Source: Chara braunii | Lineage: Eukaryota > Streptophyta > Charophyceae > Charales > Characeae | Reading direction: 5' to 3' | Length of the DNA stretch: 35,082 nt | Assembly (NCBI GenBank): GCA_003427395.1 | Contig: BFEA01000642.1 | Coordinates: forward strand, 674,452-709,533 | In this document: positions 19,570 through 30,405 of the stretch, in pieces | Numbering within the stretch: the stretch's first letter is position 1 | Layout of the letters: every line of letters starts with the position of its first letter | The notes under the pieces: generated by a model | Database searches by the model: none | What the model was told of the DNA's origin: nothing | What the model saw: only the letters and a program-made list of their open reading frames with translations | Position numbers and translations under genes: made by a program

Positions 19570-20760
19570 ATGGAAGAGGAAAAAACGTCTGGAATCGACG
19601 GCCTACCCAAGGAGTTATGGGAAACGCATGGGATTTCATGAGCAATGATGTTATGAACTTCTATAAAAAGGTGTGGTGCACCGGGGAAATGGGGGAAATT
19701 GTTGGACAGGGAGTGCTATCTTTGTTGTACAAAAAATGGGATAAAATAGATATTAGGAATTACCGTTCGATCACCCTCCTTACAGTGGTCTACAAAATGT
19801 TGGCCAAGACCCTGGCCAACAGGATGATGCCACTAATGGAGGACATCATCCACCCATACCAGACTGGTTTCATGCAAGATAGAAATATATAGAAAAATAT
19901 TTTGCTAGTGCATGAAGTTCTGTTGTTAGCCCGACACTCGAGGCAAAATGCATCCCTAGTTTTCATCGATTTTGAAAAAAATATGATCATTTGGACTGAT
20001 TGTTTTCAGATAAGAGCCTAGAGAAAATAAACTTTGGACCAAGGTTTAAGAGATGGGTATGGATCCTCCATCAAAATGCAACGACTAAGGTTCAGGTCAA
20101 TGGCTAACTGACACCAGCCATTCAACTGAAGCGGTCAATACGGCAAAGGGACTCGATTGCCCCCTTCCTCTTTCTGATCATCATAAAGGCCCTGACAGCG
20201 AACCTAAGGACAAACAATGACATTACTAGAATAAAAATCACTAACATTCCAGAGGATGCGGTCCCGGTTTGCTCGCTCTTTACTGATGACTTCACGGTAA
20301 TCTTAGAAGCTATCCACCGGAACTTGGAAGAAATCCAACAAATGATGCATAGATTTGTCGAGGTCTCGGACATGACGGTTAACTGGGGCAGCAAAACACA
20401 AGGGTGGTGGATACACTACCAAGGGGGGCGTCCACCAGAGCACCGTCTGGCGAAATGGCTACCCTTGGAGGCCCCACTAAGAAACTTGGGGGTCTTTATG
20501 ACTGCGGCGGGCTGCCCGACAACAAATGACGAGTGGGTGGGCACGCCGGCCTTAACCAAGCAAGTGGCTTGGAAAAACAAGTCCACGTCTCTCTTTGGTA
20601 GGGTTTTAGTGGCCAATAATGTAATGTGTACATCATTATGGTATAAATCCCTACTTTGGCCCCTTAGTAAAACATCAGTGAGAAAACTTAAGTCCAAGGT
20701 GGCGGTCTTCCTCTGGCGAGGAGATGGTGATAAGGACAATGTGATCAGCCGTGTACCCTA
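19570..20760 (+). pseudogene. LINE reverse transcriptase (broken)
   Basis: Conserved blocks in order are KTSGIDGLPKELW (about 19590), LLYKKWDKIDIRNYRSITLL and LAKTLANRM (frame from 19617), then GFMQDRNI and a TAG. Motif A FIDFEK (about 19963) follows in that frame, then a shift to YDHLD. Motif B is RQRDSIAPFLF (about 20137). Motif C is LFTDDF in place of YADD (about 20275). The thumb reads LGVFM and GRVLVANNVM. At least two stops and two frameshifts make it inactive. The FTDD box is itself unusual. Confidence 0.85.
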
Positions 20761-21100
20761 GGACTCGATCGTACAACCGAAAGAAAAGGGGGGGACTGAA
20801 ACTAATCGATCCTACAATACAGGTCCAGGCGCTGCAACTACAATGGATTAAAAAACTGATCTTCTGCCTCAACTGCCCATGGGTGGCTGTGGCCTTGGAG
20901 CACCAGGCTCGACTAGCACCACAAACCCTCCCCAAAGTCCATGCAACAATATGGTTGGAAGACCGTTTTTGGAGCATTCCAAGGCGACTGCCACTTACAC
21001 AAAGGGGCGTACAGCAAGAGGAGGCCAACACACAACAAGAGGAGGCATACCAAAATCAACAACCGGACAATTTTTGGTCGTCCCTACTGAAGAACTAGCG
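20751..21100 (+). pseudogene. LINE connection region with short Gln-rich insert
   Basis: It reads GGLKLIDPTIQVQALQLQW, WVAVALEHQ and WLEDRFW. After the last block comes a Gln-rich insert of about 35 residues (QQEE, NQQPD) before FWSSLLKN. The equivalent point in the LINE at 32700 has no such insert. Confidence 0.75.
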
Positions 21101-21199
21101 TGGGCTACCAATTCCAGATAAACCCCAACCGGACCGATGGAAGGAAGTTGTAGGCAACCCTTCTTTGGAAACTGATTTCTCACAGACTCTTACAGATGT

Positions 21200-22400
21200 G
21201 TGAGGAACAACATTTCTGCAGCATGGCAGAGTTGGGTCAGACGAGGGATATTAAGGGTAGGGGACTTGTGGGATGGTGGGAGACAAGACTGGAAGACAGT
21301 GGACCAGCTGCAGGAGTCGCTTCGGTATTGCCACCACATAGAGAAACACATTGAAGAGATTATTGAAATAATTCCCCTTGACTGACATAGAATTCTGCGG
21401 AGGGGACCAACCCTCAAGGAAGGTGATTGGGTGGTGGTTAAAGGGAACCATGAACAGGTGGGCCGAGTCCATATGGTGGACTTACACATGGTCCTGATAG
21501 AACATTACAGTATCTCTTGAACCAACAGATTGCGGGGTAGCCTAGCTCCTTTTGAATGGTTGGATTGAGATGGGTTATACCGAGTCAGGGTGCTAGAGGA
21601 GGGGGGGGAATGGGTGGTCTTCCAACCCCAAACGAGCATCCATGAGTTGGCCTTAGAATGGCAGTGGAAAACCCCTCAGAGACGCACTGCTCCGCCCTCA
21701 CAACGAGTCACCCTTCACAGTCTGACAGTAAAATCCACATACCGAATGCTGAGACCCAAGCTTTACTCGAGAAATGTGATCATTGACCGGTGGGCCAAGC
21801 ACCTTAATGTAGACCCCCACCTACTCACACTGATTAAGTGGTTTCAAGAGCAGAAGTCCAAACCGGCTAAGATCACCTTGCTGTAGTGACAAATAATACA
21901 TCGCTGTCTACCAACCAATGATTGGCTGATAGACCACACTAATTTGGAACAAAAGGGGCTAGCATCACCCTGCTGTCAACGCTGTTTTCGACACTTACCA
22001 CCAAGCAAGAAAGCTGAAACAATTGAGCACATTTTTATGCAATGCCCGATTGCACACTTCACTTCGAGATGGTGGGACCGGATATGGAGGAAAATGGGAA
22101 TGAAATGCCCCTGACCCTAGTCTTGGCAGGCGATCTTGGCAGGTCATTGGCCAAACAAGGAAGCAAAAACCTTTGTAGATAACATGTATGAGCTAGGGAG
22201 GCGGGCAGTGTTGTGGGCATTATGGTGGCAACGCTGCCTCCTAGCCATGTAACAAATATTTGTGGAGGGTGCAGAGATTACTGAGCAAATCAAACAACAG
22301 GTCCAATTAGAACTGACACGAAGATGACTCTCCTTAAAAGCCCAACTGGATTTGTACCAACAGGCAGGGGATATAAAGAGAGCAATAACTAATTTCTGCA
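21200..22400 (+). pseudogene. LINE ORF2 C-terminus with zf-RVT finger
   Basis: It reads RRGILRVGDLWD--RQDWK (about 21240) and VKSTYRMLRPK (about 21730). At 21962-22049 come PCCQRC, then ETIEHIFMQCP, a Cys-Cys...His-Cys zinc finger typical of plant LINE ends. GRRAVLWALWW-RC follows at about 22197. Stops at about 21383, 21885 and 22248 and shifts break it. Confidence 0.8.
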
Positions 22401-23104
22401 AGGAATGGTTGGGAGGGGATAGAGGGGGGGTGGGTAGCAGAAGTAGAACGCAGTGGAGACAAGCAGGATGAGGATCGTAAGTTGGAAGGGATAAGGGATT
22501 ATTGTTTGGTGTTTAAGGATTGGACTAACATTGAACCTTCCTTCCCACTTCGCCCTCGTACAACTTTTCCCAATCTCATTGAAATTATAGATTAAGATAC
22601 AGCAGGGTCGTGGCCCGGTGCCCCCTTGGGCACGTCTTGGTTTGTACAAGACACAAATTTTTACCTCTCAGGAGCAAATCAGCTCCGAACAACTTTCTAA
22701 TATGCCTGCTCAGTTAATTCCTTGGTTACCCAGGGCAACCAATGTTGGCAGACAGTAGCTCTGTCACATACTACAGTCATAAGTCAAATTTCGAGAGAGG
22801 AACTCGTGTGTAGTAAAGTATCTCGCGCCGGATTCAGAGCGAAGAGGTTCCCCCTTTTCAGTATCCTGCTCAGTCAATCCCCTAGATCCCAGGGTAATCA
22901 ATGCTGGCAGGAACATCCGACAATTTTTTCTGATGTACTCCAAGTTCAATTTGTACAAGGGACGTTGGACCCGCTTTCCAGCAGGTGATGCTCCCCACCA
23001 ATAGATGGAGCCTTTCCCCAGGTGCTAGTGGTGTCCGCTCTTATCAACACCACTAACACTAATGGTGGAATGTGTTTTCAAAAAAAAAAAAAAAAAAAAA
23101 AAAA

Positions 23105-23754
23105 AGACGCGTATGTACCGTTGTCAACAATTTTTTCCTTGCCTGACGTACTTTGTCAGCGGGCTTGGTTGGTGTTTGGGAGGTGAAAAGGTTCCAGTAA
23201 TATTGGGCAGCATGATCGGTTATAGACTAGGTAGGCACGACTTACCTGGCCGAATAATCTGGTCGGATTATCGGCGGTTATGATTATCCGAAAATCGGAT
23301 GATTAAAAAAATGGCAAAAAAAAAACACAAATAAAAAAGTGATATTGCGCATGCAAAATACAATAGAACTACGTTCCTATTTCATAAAAAACTTGATAGG
23401 TCATGGAAGGGTTCAAAGCGGGCAAGATAAGGAATAAAGGGGTTTAGAGAGGGGATGCTTGATTCGTTTGATATTTTTTTATCTAAATTAGACTAAATAT
23501 TATTTTCTTTTTTTGTTTTATTTTTTATCTTCTTACGTGTTAAGATATCAAAGATGGCCTTAAGCCAGAATTTCTTCGTATCATTTATATGAACAACATA
23601 ATTTTTTTCCAGATGTTTTTGAATTATTGTGTTTTTCAGTTTTTTTTTTTTGTGGCCGGATTTTCCATATCCGAAATTAATCCGGAATTTTCATCCGGAT
23701 TGAAAATTCGGATAAAATTGGCCTGCCGGATATCCGGATTTGCTACCTGGGTTG
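23105..23754. other. Spacer with CCGGAT-rich patch
   Basis: No gene is recognised. Words such as TCCGGAT, ATCCGAAA and CGGATTATC recur at 23245-23310 and 23650-23745 and form many short inverted repeats. The patch directly borders the truncated minus-strand LINE. Confidence 0.5.
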
Positions 23755-23789
23755 TAAAGTATGTATTGTTTGCTGACTGAACTGTGTCA

Positions 23790-24250
23790 TCCAATGGGTG
23801 TCTGAGTAAGGGGACAATGTTGACTCTCGCTCTGACTTTCGCTTTGTTGAAAAAATTATTTGTCATTGTGCCATCCGTGTGCTTTCGTTTTATCCTGGCT
23901 AGTATCCTCCAAGCTTGTATTTGTTGTTGAATATAGGCTTAGAGGTGGTCCCTGACTTCTTGTAGTCTGTCAAATGTGGCCCCATGCAGTGGGTCATCCA
24001 CGAGTTGTTCATCCCAATCTTCGAGGTCTTTCATCAGTTTTTCAAGGAGAGCCTTACGATCCCTTGCGTGTTGTATGGAGACATTTTTGGATCTTTCTCT
24101 CATGCGCGCCACCCCAACATTGAACCATTTCATTCTGTCCCCTGATAGCGGTTTCTTGGCTTGCTAGTATTCCCAGAAAATAGTAATGGTGTTTTTGTAC
24201 TTTGATCGGGGAGCAAGGACATGTTTAGTTTGAAGAATTCAGACCCCCTC
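23790..24250 (-). pseudogene. LINE linker region (minus-strand piece)
   Basis: It reads KWFNVGVARMRERSK, LEKLMKDLEDWDEQL, and AWRILARIKRKHTDGTMTNNFF, equivalent to the linker at 18949-19569. One TAA lies at about 23940. The end at about 23780 is lost in CCGGAT repeats. Confidence 0.65.
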
Positions 24251-24885
24251 TAGATGCGGTTGTGCCAGGATAGGCCAAGTGTGATCATGCGATGGTCAAA
24301 GGACTTCCACGGGCTGATGGTTGTTATTTCTGTCGTTGTAACCAAGTCGACCAGGTCCTTTGATACCAGCAAGAGGTCTATACGTGAGTTGGACATGCCT
24401 CGTTCGCCTCTCAGACTGTGCGATCGATACTTGAGTCAAGTGGGGTGTTGAAGTCCCCCACTAGGATGAGAGGGGCATCGTCTGGGAGGTGGTGCTGAAG
24501 AGATGCCAAAAATTATACCCTACTAGTGGGGTCATTTGGTGCATAGATATTAGTCAAGTAAAATTATTCTTCTTCAAAAGCCACTTTTAAGGCACATCCA
24601 CCTCCTACGTAGTTCATTTTTGTAGGCTTCAATTTTGATGAAGGGGGGAGCCAAATTGCTACCCCTGTAGATGCCCAGTCTCTGGCTGGTGCCGAGTAGG
24701 ATATGTATGACCATGTAGATTTCCCTTTTGCGTTGCGTGAGGAGTTGCTCTGTAGGCGGGTTTCTTGTATACAGACTGAATCTAGCCATGTCCCTGTTGC
24801 CCGCCATTTGATCATATTCAATATCGCTTCCTTTTTTTCTCTTGACGCTTGAATAAGTTTATTGACATTAAGGAATCGAATGTCT
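24250..24885 (-). pseudogene. LINE APE-type endonuclease (nearly full, broken)
   Basis: In sense order it reads RFLNVNKLIQASREK, VCIQETRLQ (catalytic Glu), NIYAPND, APLILVGDFNTPLD (catalytic Asp and Asn), SRIDLLLVS and SFDHRMITL. All standard catalytic blocks are present, unlike the copy at 18420. There are in-frame stops after FEEE, before FLAS and after DRTV, and frameshifts near 24800 and 24420. Confidence 0.83.
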
Positions 24886-26300
24886 ATGTCTGTCTGGGGT
24901 TTGACAGTCCATTGGGGTGACCTTTTGACTCGTGGGAAGACCGGGGGGGGTGGCGGACATTGGCGGGGNGGTTTGGAAATGACAGACTGATTGCTCAGGA
25001 CCCCCTGCTGGGGTCCTTAGCTGTGGAGGAAAGTCAGGAGGCTGCCCTACTACATGGTTCGTGAGTCGGTGGGTCCTAGTAGTGGCCTGTCTGCTGCTGC
25101 TTGCTGCCGCACCTTTCGGTAGGAGTGGGTCCATAATTTTTGTCATTACTTCCTAGTTTCCGGGCCTTTAAGGCATCACCTTGATGGTGAGCACAATTAG
25201 TGGGTCATCCCACTGGTTCTGTTCTTCAAGGATATTATCTTCCAAGAAGGTATGCATGAAGATCAGGACTCTGCTCGCTATCCAGGCATAGTTAGTGACA
25301 AATCTTGTTGTGGGGAGGTCCATCCGTTGGTGGCTGAGCCACCCGAAGTCCGTCCTCGTTTTGCTGGCTCCATTTTTGGGATCCAACACTAGCAGGACCG
25401 GAATTATACCCTTGGGAAATGTGTGTCTCAAGTAGCACTACGGAAACCCCCAACACATCTATTATATTAATTTCCCTACCTCAATATTTCACCCGCTTGA
25501 GGATTTAATTTACAGCCATGGATGGGTTGCCCCTCCAACCTTTCACCGTAAGATTCATCAGGGTCGGGGCGGTCGTTGGTTGTGGGGTCTGGTGGGTGGT
25601 GTCCACTGGAGGACCAAGGCGTAAAAGCCACCGACATCCCTCCTTTTCCCGTTTAATCGGGAAGATGACCACCCTTGTGGGCATCGCCACTGGGGCATTG
25701 TCATCCCCTTGTAGCCTCACCACCTCTCACATCTTTTTCGGGGGGTTCTCCAAGTGTCGGTCATCATCTGAATGTGACTAATTTTCATCCTCTTTATCGT
25801 GGATGATTTCAGTCATCGTGATTCGAACCCCGGAGGGGCCAACAGGAGGTGGGCTTGGTTGCTTTTCCAAAAACCTCGCTGAAGTCTCAGGCGGTGTGCC
25901 CTTTTGGGATTCTCCCCGACCACTGTCCTTTCCATCTCCGCTGGTATAGTCTAACTCGGGTCTGGACTGGTGGGCATGCGATTTTGGGGGGGGTACAACC
26001 AGGTCCATTGTCGGTTGTTGCTGCCCGGCGTCCCCGGACCATTTCTGGATGGTGTGCAGCATGGTACAAAGTTTGTGTACCAGTATTTTAGGCCAGACAA
26101 GCCCATGTGGAGGAATGCTTTCCCTGTGTCATCCAGGAGCGGTTGAGTATTATCATCTGGTTTCCTTCCGAATCGAGCCTTGGCGTAGTTCGATCTTGTC
26201 AACAAAGTCGTTCACCACCAGCACGATTGCGACTCCCACATCCATCCAGTCGATTACTGAGACTGTCTTATACTAATCGACCGTGACCAGGACTCTAGGA
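24886..26300 (-). pseudogene. LINE ORF1, C-terminal part
   Basis: It reads SPRVLVTVD-YKTVSVIDWMDVGVAIVLVVNDFV, then Pro/Ser-rich sequence. One frame stays open from 26062 to 25505 with two stops (DEN-stop and KKM-stop). A further segment at 25431-25168 (PTTRFVTNYAWIASRVLIFM) may be a folded domain. I do not recognise a named family; RNA binding is inferred from position only. The N at 24969 lies inside. Confidence 0.5.
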
Positions 26301-26315
26301 CTGTACATTAGGATT

Positions 26316-26801
26316 TTTTTTACTTAACGAGGTGATAAGAGCATCCCCGGAAAGTAGGTCCCAACATTGAAGGCTCCATCTATTGGTGGGGAGCTACACC
26401 TGCTGGAAATCAGGGTCAACGTCCCTGCACAATGATGTGAATTTATCTGATGGCTGTTGAAAAAGGAGGAAACCTCATTACCCTGTATCAGGCGCCAAAT
26501 ATCAACTGCTGAAGAGATAGTGTCTCCCTCTCCCAACTACCTTTTATACAAGAAAATTTACCACCTCATTTAACTGTCGCTTGACCCCTAAGGCCCCGTT
26601 CCTTCCCATCTTTCTCCCCCGTACCAGTCTATTCCTACTAGGCTGTTTGCCAGGGGGGAAAGAAGTCTGGGAATTCATCACTTGGTCGCATTGGGATTGA
26701 GCCGTCTAGCTTGGTCCAGTCGTGGAAGATGAGTTGATACTTGCTGCACTGCATCCTCCATTGTCCTCTTCCTTCCCCTTTCCATTCCACCTTTCCTATC
26801 C
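26316..26801 (-). mobile_element. 5'-truncated LINE insertion with 13 bp target duplication
   Basis: The 13 bp GTACATTAGGATT flanks it at 26303-26315 and 26802-26814. It has a short A-tail (T-run at 26316-26321), the GCTCTTATCA element (about 26330) and the family hairpin (26372-26426). Its body matches the 3' untranslated part at about 15955-16080, including CATTGGGATTGAG. It holds no coding sequence. Confidence 0.85.
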
Positions 26802-27990
26802 GTACATTAGGATTCTTTTAGCCTCTCCTCAATATTTGTGGTTTAGTTTGTCACCTGGGTTGTCTTTTGACATCGAGAAGATCTTGGTGAGGGTCCATTC
26901 TATAAGGAATGCCTATTTTTGTTGGACCTCCTCATTGGCTGCTAGGGGCGGCGGGTTACCCACTTCCGGTGGGGTTGACTGAGGGGGAACCGCTTCCACC
27001 TCCATGTCCACTAGCTGGGCTTGCTGTTGATTTAGCTGTAGCAGATCGGGGGGAAGGGCAGATGTGTCCATATCCTGGGACATTTGCGCGTCATTGTACC
27101 AGTCCGGCAGGGTGATGGCTGAGTGTTCTGGCATAATCTGCAGCTGTTGTTCTCGCGCTTTCTGGCTTTCCGCCTCTTGCTGCCAGAACATATGCAGTTG
27201 GAGTTGCTGCTGCTGCAAAATTTGTTGCTGTTGGCAGCAGAGCTGATGTTACCATTGCAAGTGCAGGTGTTGAAGGAGTAGTTGCTGTTGGGTCAGCCTG
27301 TCCTGGTGCTGTCGGTGTTGATATTGCGCCAGCTGTGCTTGGAGTAGTAACCGGAGGTGCTCCTCACACTCCTTCTGTTGTGTGAAGTGCTGTTGTTGTT
27401 GCTGTTGGACCTGCATTTGCGTTTGTGGCATGATGTTGAGGTGTCCCGGCTGCTGAAACAACTGTTCCTGTTGTTGGTGGTTTTGTTATTGATCATGGTG
27501 AGTGAGCATCTGTTGTCGGGCCTGAGCCTCTCGGGACTGTTGCTGCTGCATCTGTTGTAGTTGTTGGGCAAGCAGTTGTTGTTGTTGGTCACGGTATTGC
27601 TCTTGCTGCAGCCGACTATGTACCTGATGTTGCTGCATGTGCGCCTGTTCTAGGTGCTGTCAGGCCTCTTGTTGCTGTTGTGGGCGCATCTGGGTCTGCT
27701 GTTGCAGCATCATGTGTTGTTGATGTTGTAAGTTCTGCGGTGGGTGGGTCTGATGATGCGTGAGGCAGTCCAGTTGTGGGCTGTCCGTTTGGGTGGGGGA
27801 GCGGTGGGGGAGCGGCCCTGGTTCTGTTCAGCCTTTGTCTGTCCCGGGCATTGTTGGGGCTCTTCCCTGGCGGTCCTTGGGGACTGGCTTTGTTCTGGTT
27901 GTCCCAGCGTCACATTGTGGCAAATCCGTTGAGTTGTGTGCTGGGGCGAGAGGCTCTCCACAGGTAGCCAAACCTGTGTACTCTCCAATA
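26802..27990 (-). pseudogene. Gln-rich N-terminal part of a LINE ORF1
   Basis: One minus frame reads Gln-rich protein from about 27800 down to 26802 with about five stops: TGA after QQQQEA, TAA after THHDQ, TAA after LHLQW, TAG after EEVQQK and TGA after NHKY. It has long poly-Gln runs and then FLIEWTLTKIFSM and KRILMY. Skipping the 26316-26801 insertion, KRILMY continues in sense to SPRVLVTVD, so ORF1 was once continuous. The boundary with the LINE piece above (about 28060) is uncertain. Confidence 0.55.
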
Positions 27991-28059
27991 GCCGGTCTTG
28001 TCTGATCTCCGGGTTGGGCTGTTCTCGTAGCCAATCCTGTTTAATCCCCGGGTCGGACT

Positions 28060-28302
28060 GCTGTCGCTGTCGCCATTCTCTATTTTCTAACCATGTGAGC
28101 GGGTTGATGTGGGCCGGTGTCTCCAGGGCCAATCTAGAGATTTGTTCTAAGGCCAGATCCTTCCATGGGATGTGTGGGCAAAAGAGCAGGCGTTTGAGCC
28201 ATTGTATGGTCAGTGCCTTGGCTTGTGTTGCCCAGTCGATTATGCCCAATCCCCCTTTCGCTTTGGGCTGGATTATTGCCTGCCATGCAACTCTCCCATT
28301 TC
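28060..28302 (-). pseudogene. LINE connection-region fragment
   Basis: The frame reads NGRVAWQAIIQPKAKGGLGIIDWATQAKAL, WLKRLLFCPHIPW and NPLTWLENREW, the block after the RT thumb. It starts exactly where the A-tail of the neighbouring LINE ends (28303-28314) and runs on into Pro/Gln-rich sequence. It has no RT and no finger. Confidence 0.72.
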
Positions 28303-29147
28303 TTTTTTTTTTTTCACCAACACACACACACATGCCCCATCTATTCTGGGGGGCGTCAGTCCGGTCGCACCGGCAAGCAGATACAGAAAAGTTCAGAACA
28401 GCCACAGACAAGACAGCACAATAGTTTGTGGGAGGTCTCGGCCAGCGCCAGCACCCAGGTCGCATGCGGCAAGGGGCGGGTCTGAAGAACTCGAGATTCA
28501 TTTTCCACTGAAAGGAAATGGTCGGGAGGCATATCGCACCCAGTCACCACTTCCTCTCAGAGGGTCCTGAACCCGCTAGTTCAGGTCCGCCCCCATCGCT
28601 CCCTCCCAGAAGGATGAAAATCTCTACTTCCTAAGTCTCCTTATCTCCCTTCCCTCCCCTCATTCAAACCCAGGTTTCTTCCTCAAAGTACGCACACAGT
28701 CTCCTTATCCTTTGACACCCTGTTTTGCTACCGTTCTCATCTCCACACTTTGAATCGTGCTCCAAAATCTCCCAGGCCTTGTCCTTTTTTCCCTCTAGTT
28801 TCTTTTGTACAAGTACTTCCCCTCTAAGTACCCCATGGACTGCTTGTTTTCGTGATGTTTCAACCCTGTGTTTGCTTATGTGTGTTCCCCTCAAACTGTT
28901 TCCTCCTCCGTGGCCACTCTTACTTCCATTTCCCTCGTCGTTCCACTTTCTCGCTTTCACGCCCTGTTTTCCTCCTATTGTACATCTCTCTTTTTTACCC
29001 TCCTACCTCTCATTCGGTTATCTCTCTTGTCCCCCCACACCCTCATATTCCATTCCCCATTTCTCAACTTCTGAGGCCTTCCCCTTTTTTTTACAGCCTC
29101 TACTTAATCTATTCCCCAATTTGTTAGTGCCCTCCCTCCATTTTCTC

Positions 29148-30405
29148 TCAATCCCCCAATATCCCTTCTCTAAAAGCCCCTTGCCACCGCCAATTCCCAG
29201 GGTTATCTCCCACTATTATCACATCCGGGTACAGTCTCCAAGCCTTGACAAAAGTATGCCATCCTCCTTTTGTCCTCTTGCTTGCATCCGCAGTCACAGA
29301 CGCCTTCAGGTTCCTCATTGTCCATGCCCGCAGGGTAGCCGATAATACCTCCATTCCTTCTGTCAACCTGCGTCTCCGCATTGCCCACATCGCTCCCCAG
29401 AAGGCCACTCTAACTGTTTTTGCTGCATACACTTCCTCCGGATTGCGCGCTGTCCCTGCAAGCGCCTGGCCGACCAATGTTGCTGCCCGATGATCTGGTT
29501 TCTGAGGATGCAGGGGAATCTTCTTCCCCCTTGTCCCCCACCATTCCCAGAATTCCCGTTGCGGCAGGCATTCCAGCCAAATGTGAGGCACTGTTTCCTC
29601 TTCTCTTTCACACATTTTGCATCGGGTGTCAGTTGCCGAACTATGTGCCGCCATCCATTGGAAGGTGGGCACCGCTAGATGCAGATTCAGTCATAACCCT
29701 CCCGCCTGTCTTTGATCAGGCAGCCACATAAGTACCCTGTTCGCCTTCTCCCAGTTCAGTTTATTCCAATGTGTAACGTCCCTTGCTTGCAACCATCCCC
29801 GCTTCCGCCAACACTCTCTCATTTCTCCTGCCATATCCACTGGAACATTCAGTGATCGATAGATCACTTTCGTGGTGACTTGATGAGGGTTGACTGATTT
29901 GCGTTGTGAGTTCACAGCGCCCCACTCCCATATGGAAGGATCCCACGGGAGCTGTAGGGGATGCATATGTGCTTTGAAAGACAGGAATATCTGCTGATGA
30001 TCCCGTTTCCTATCTTTTAAAACCACCACTGCCCTCACATTTTGTTCATGCACCCACCCGTCTCTCTCGTGGCATCTTTTCATCGGTTCCCCCACCGCCT
30101 TTTCTGACTGCACCATTTCCCAAACCTCTGCTTGTAGCCATTGTTGCCCCACCCGAGATTGCAGGCGGAAAAGTATCTGCCGGGGGGTCCTCTGTGGTAA
30201 GTGTCACCCATTCTCCCCGTACTCTTCTGTTTGCTTGCATTCTCTGTATCCAGTTCTGTGGGATGGCCTCTTGCAGTTGTATCAATCTGTCCCCCTTTTT
30301 TTCTGGTTGATTTCTAAGTTTCTCCTCCACCTGTTTCCTATCTGCCCAATCTCCCGGTCCTGATCCCAAATATCTACAATCCTGTGTACTCCGCATTTCA
30401 GCCAT
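29148..30405 (-). pseudogene. LINE ORF2 C-terminus with zf-RVT finger (second family)
   Basis: Three overlapping frames (30405-30046, 30152-29691, 29672-29148) make up one region. The last has TFQWMAAHSSATDTRCKMCEREEETVPHIW-EC, a Cys-x2-Cys...His-x4-Cys finger, and then a basic tail. Two shifts break it. It ends with a stop at 29148. Confidence 0.8.

Larger units (their letters stand above)
18420..23104 (+). mobile_element. LINE, plus strand, ORF2 to poly-A (inactive)
   Basis: The most complete LINE of the window: endonuclease, linker, RT, connection, zf-RVT finger, 3' untranslated part and a poly-A tail (about 23080-23104). It lacks ORF1 and the start of the endonuclease, so it is 5' truncated. 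The 3' part has a diverged internal repeat (22703-22755 and 22863-22915, about 160 bp apart) and ends with the family hairpin (22961-23011) and GCTCTTATCA hairpin (about 23028-23056). Confidence 0.85.
23755..27990 (-). mobile_element. LINE 5' half: ORF1 plus endonuclease, minus strand, no RT
   Basis: In sense order: a Gln-rich ORF1 start, an interrupting 0.5 kb LINE insertion (26316-26801), the rest of ORF1, an APE endonuclease, and the linker up to the block NNFFNKAK. It stops at about 23755 before any RT motif. Loss of the 3' half is unusual, because LINE copies normally lose the 5' end. Confidence 0.65.

Noticed and set aside
28725-29345. 206-codon plus-strand open frame
   Set aside because: It is antisense to the 3' part of the minus-strand LINE and is a low-complexity Ser/Pro/Phe translation.
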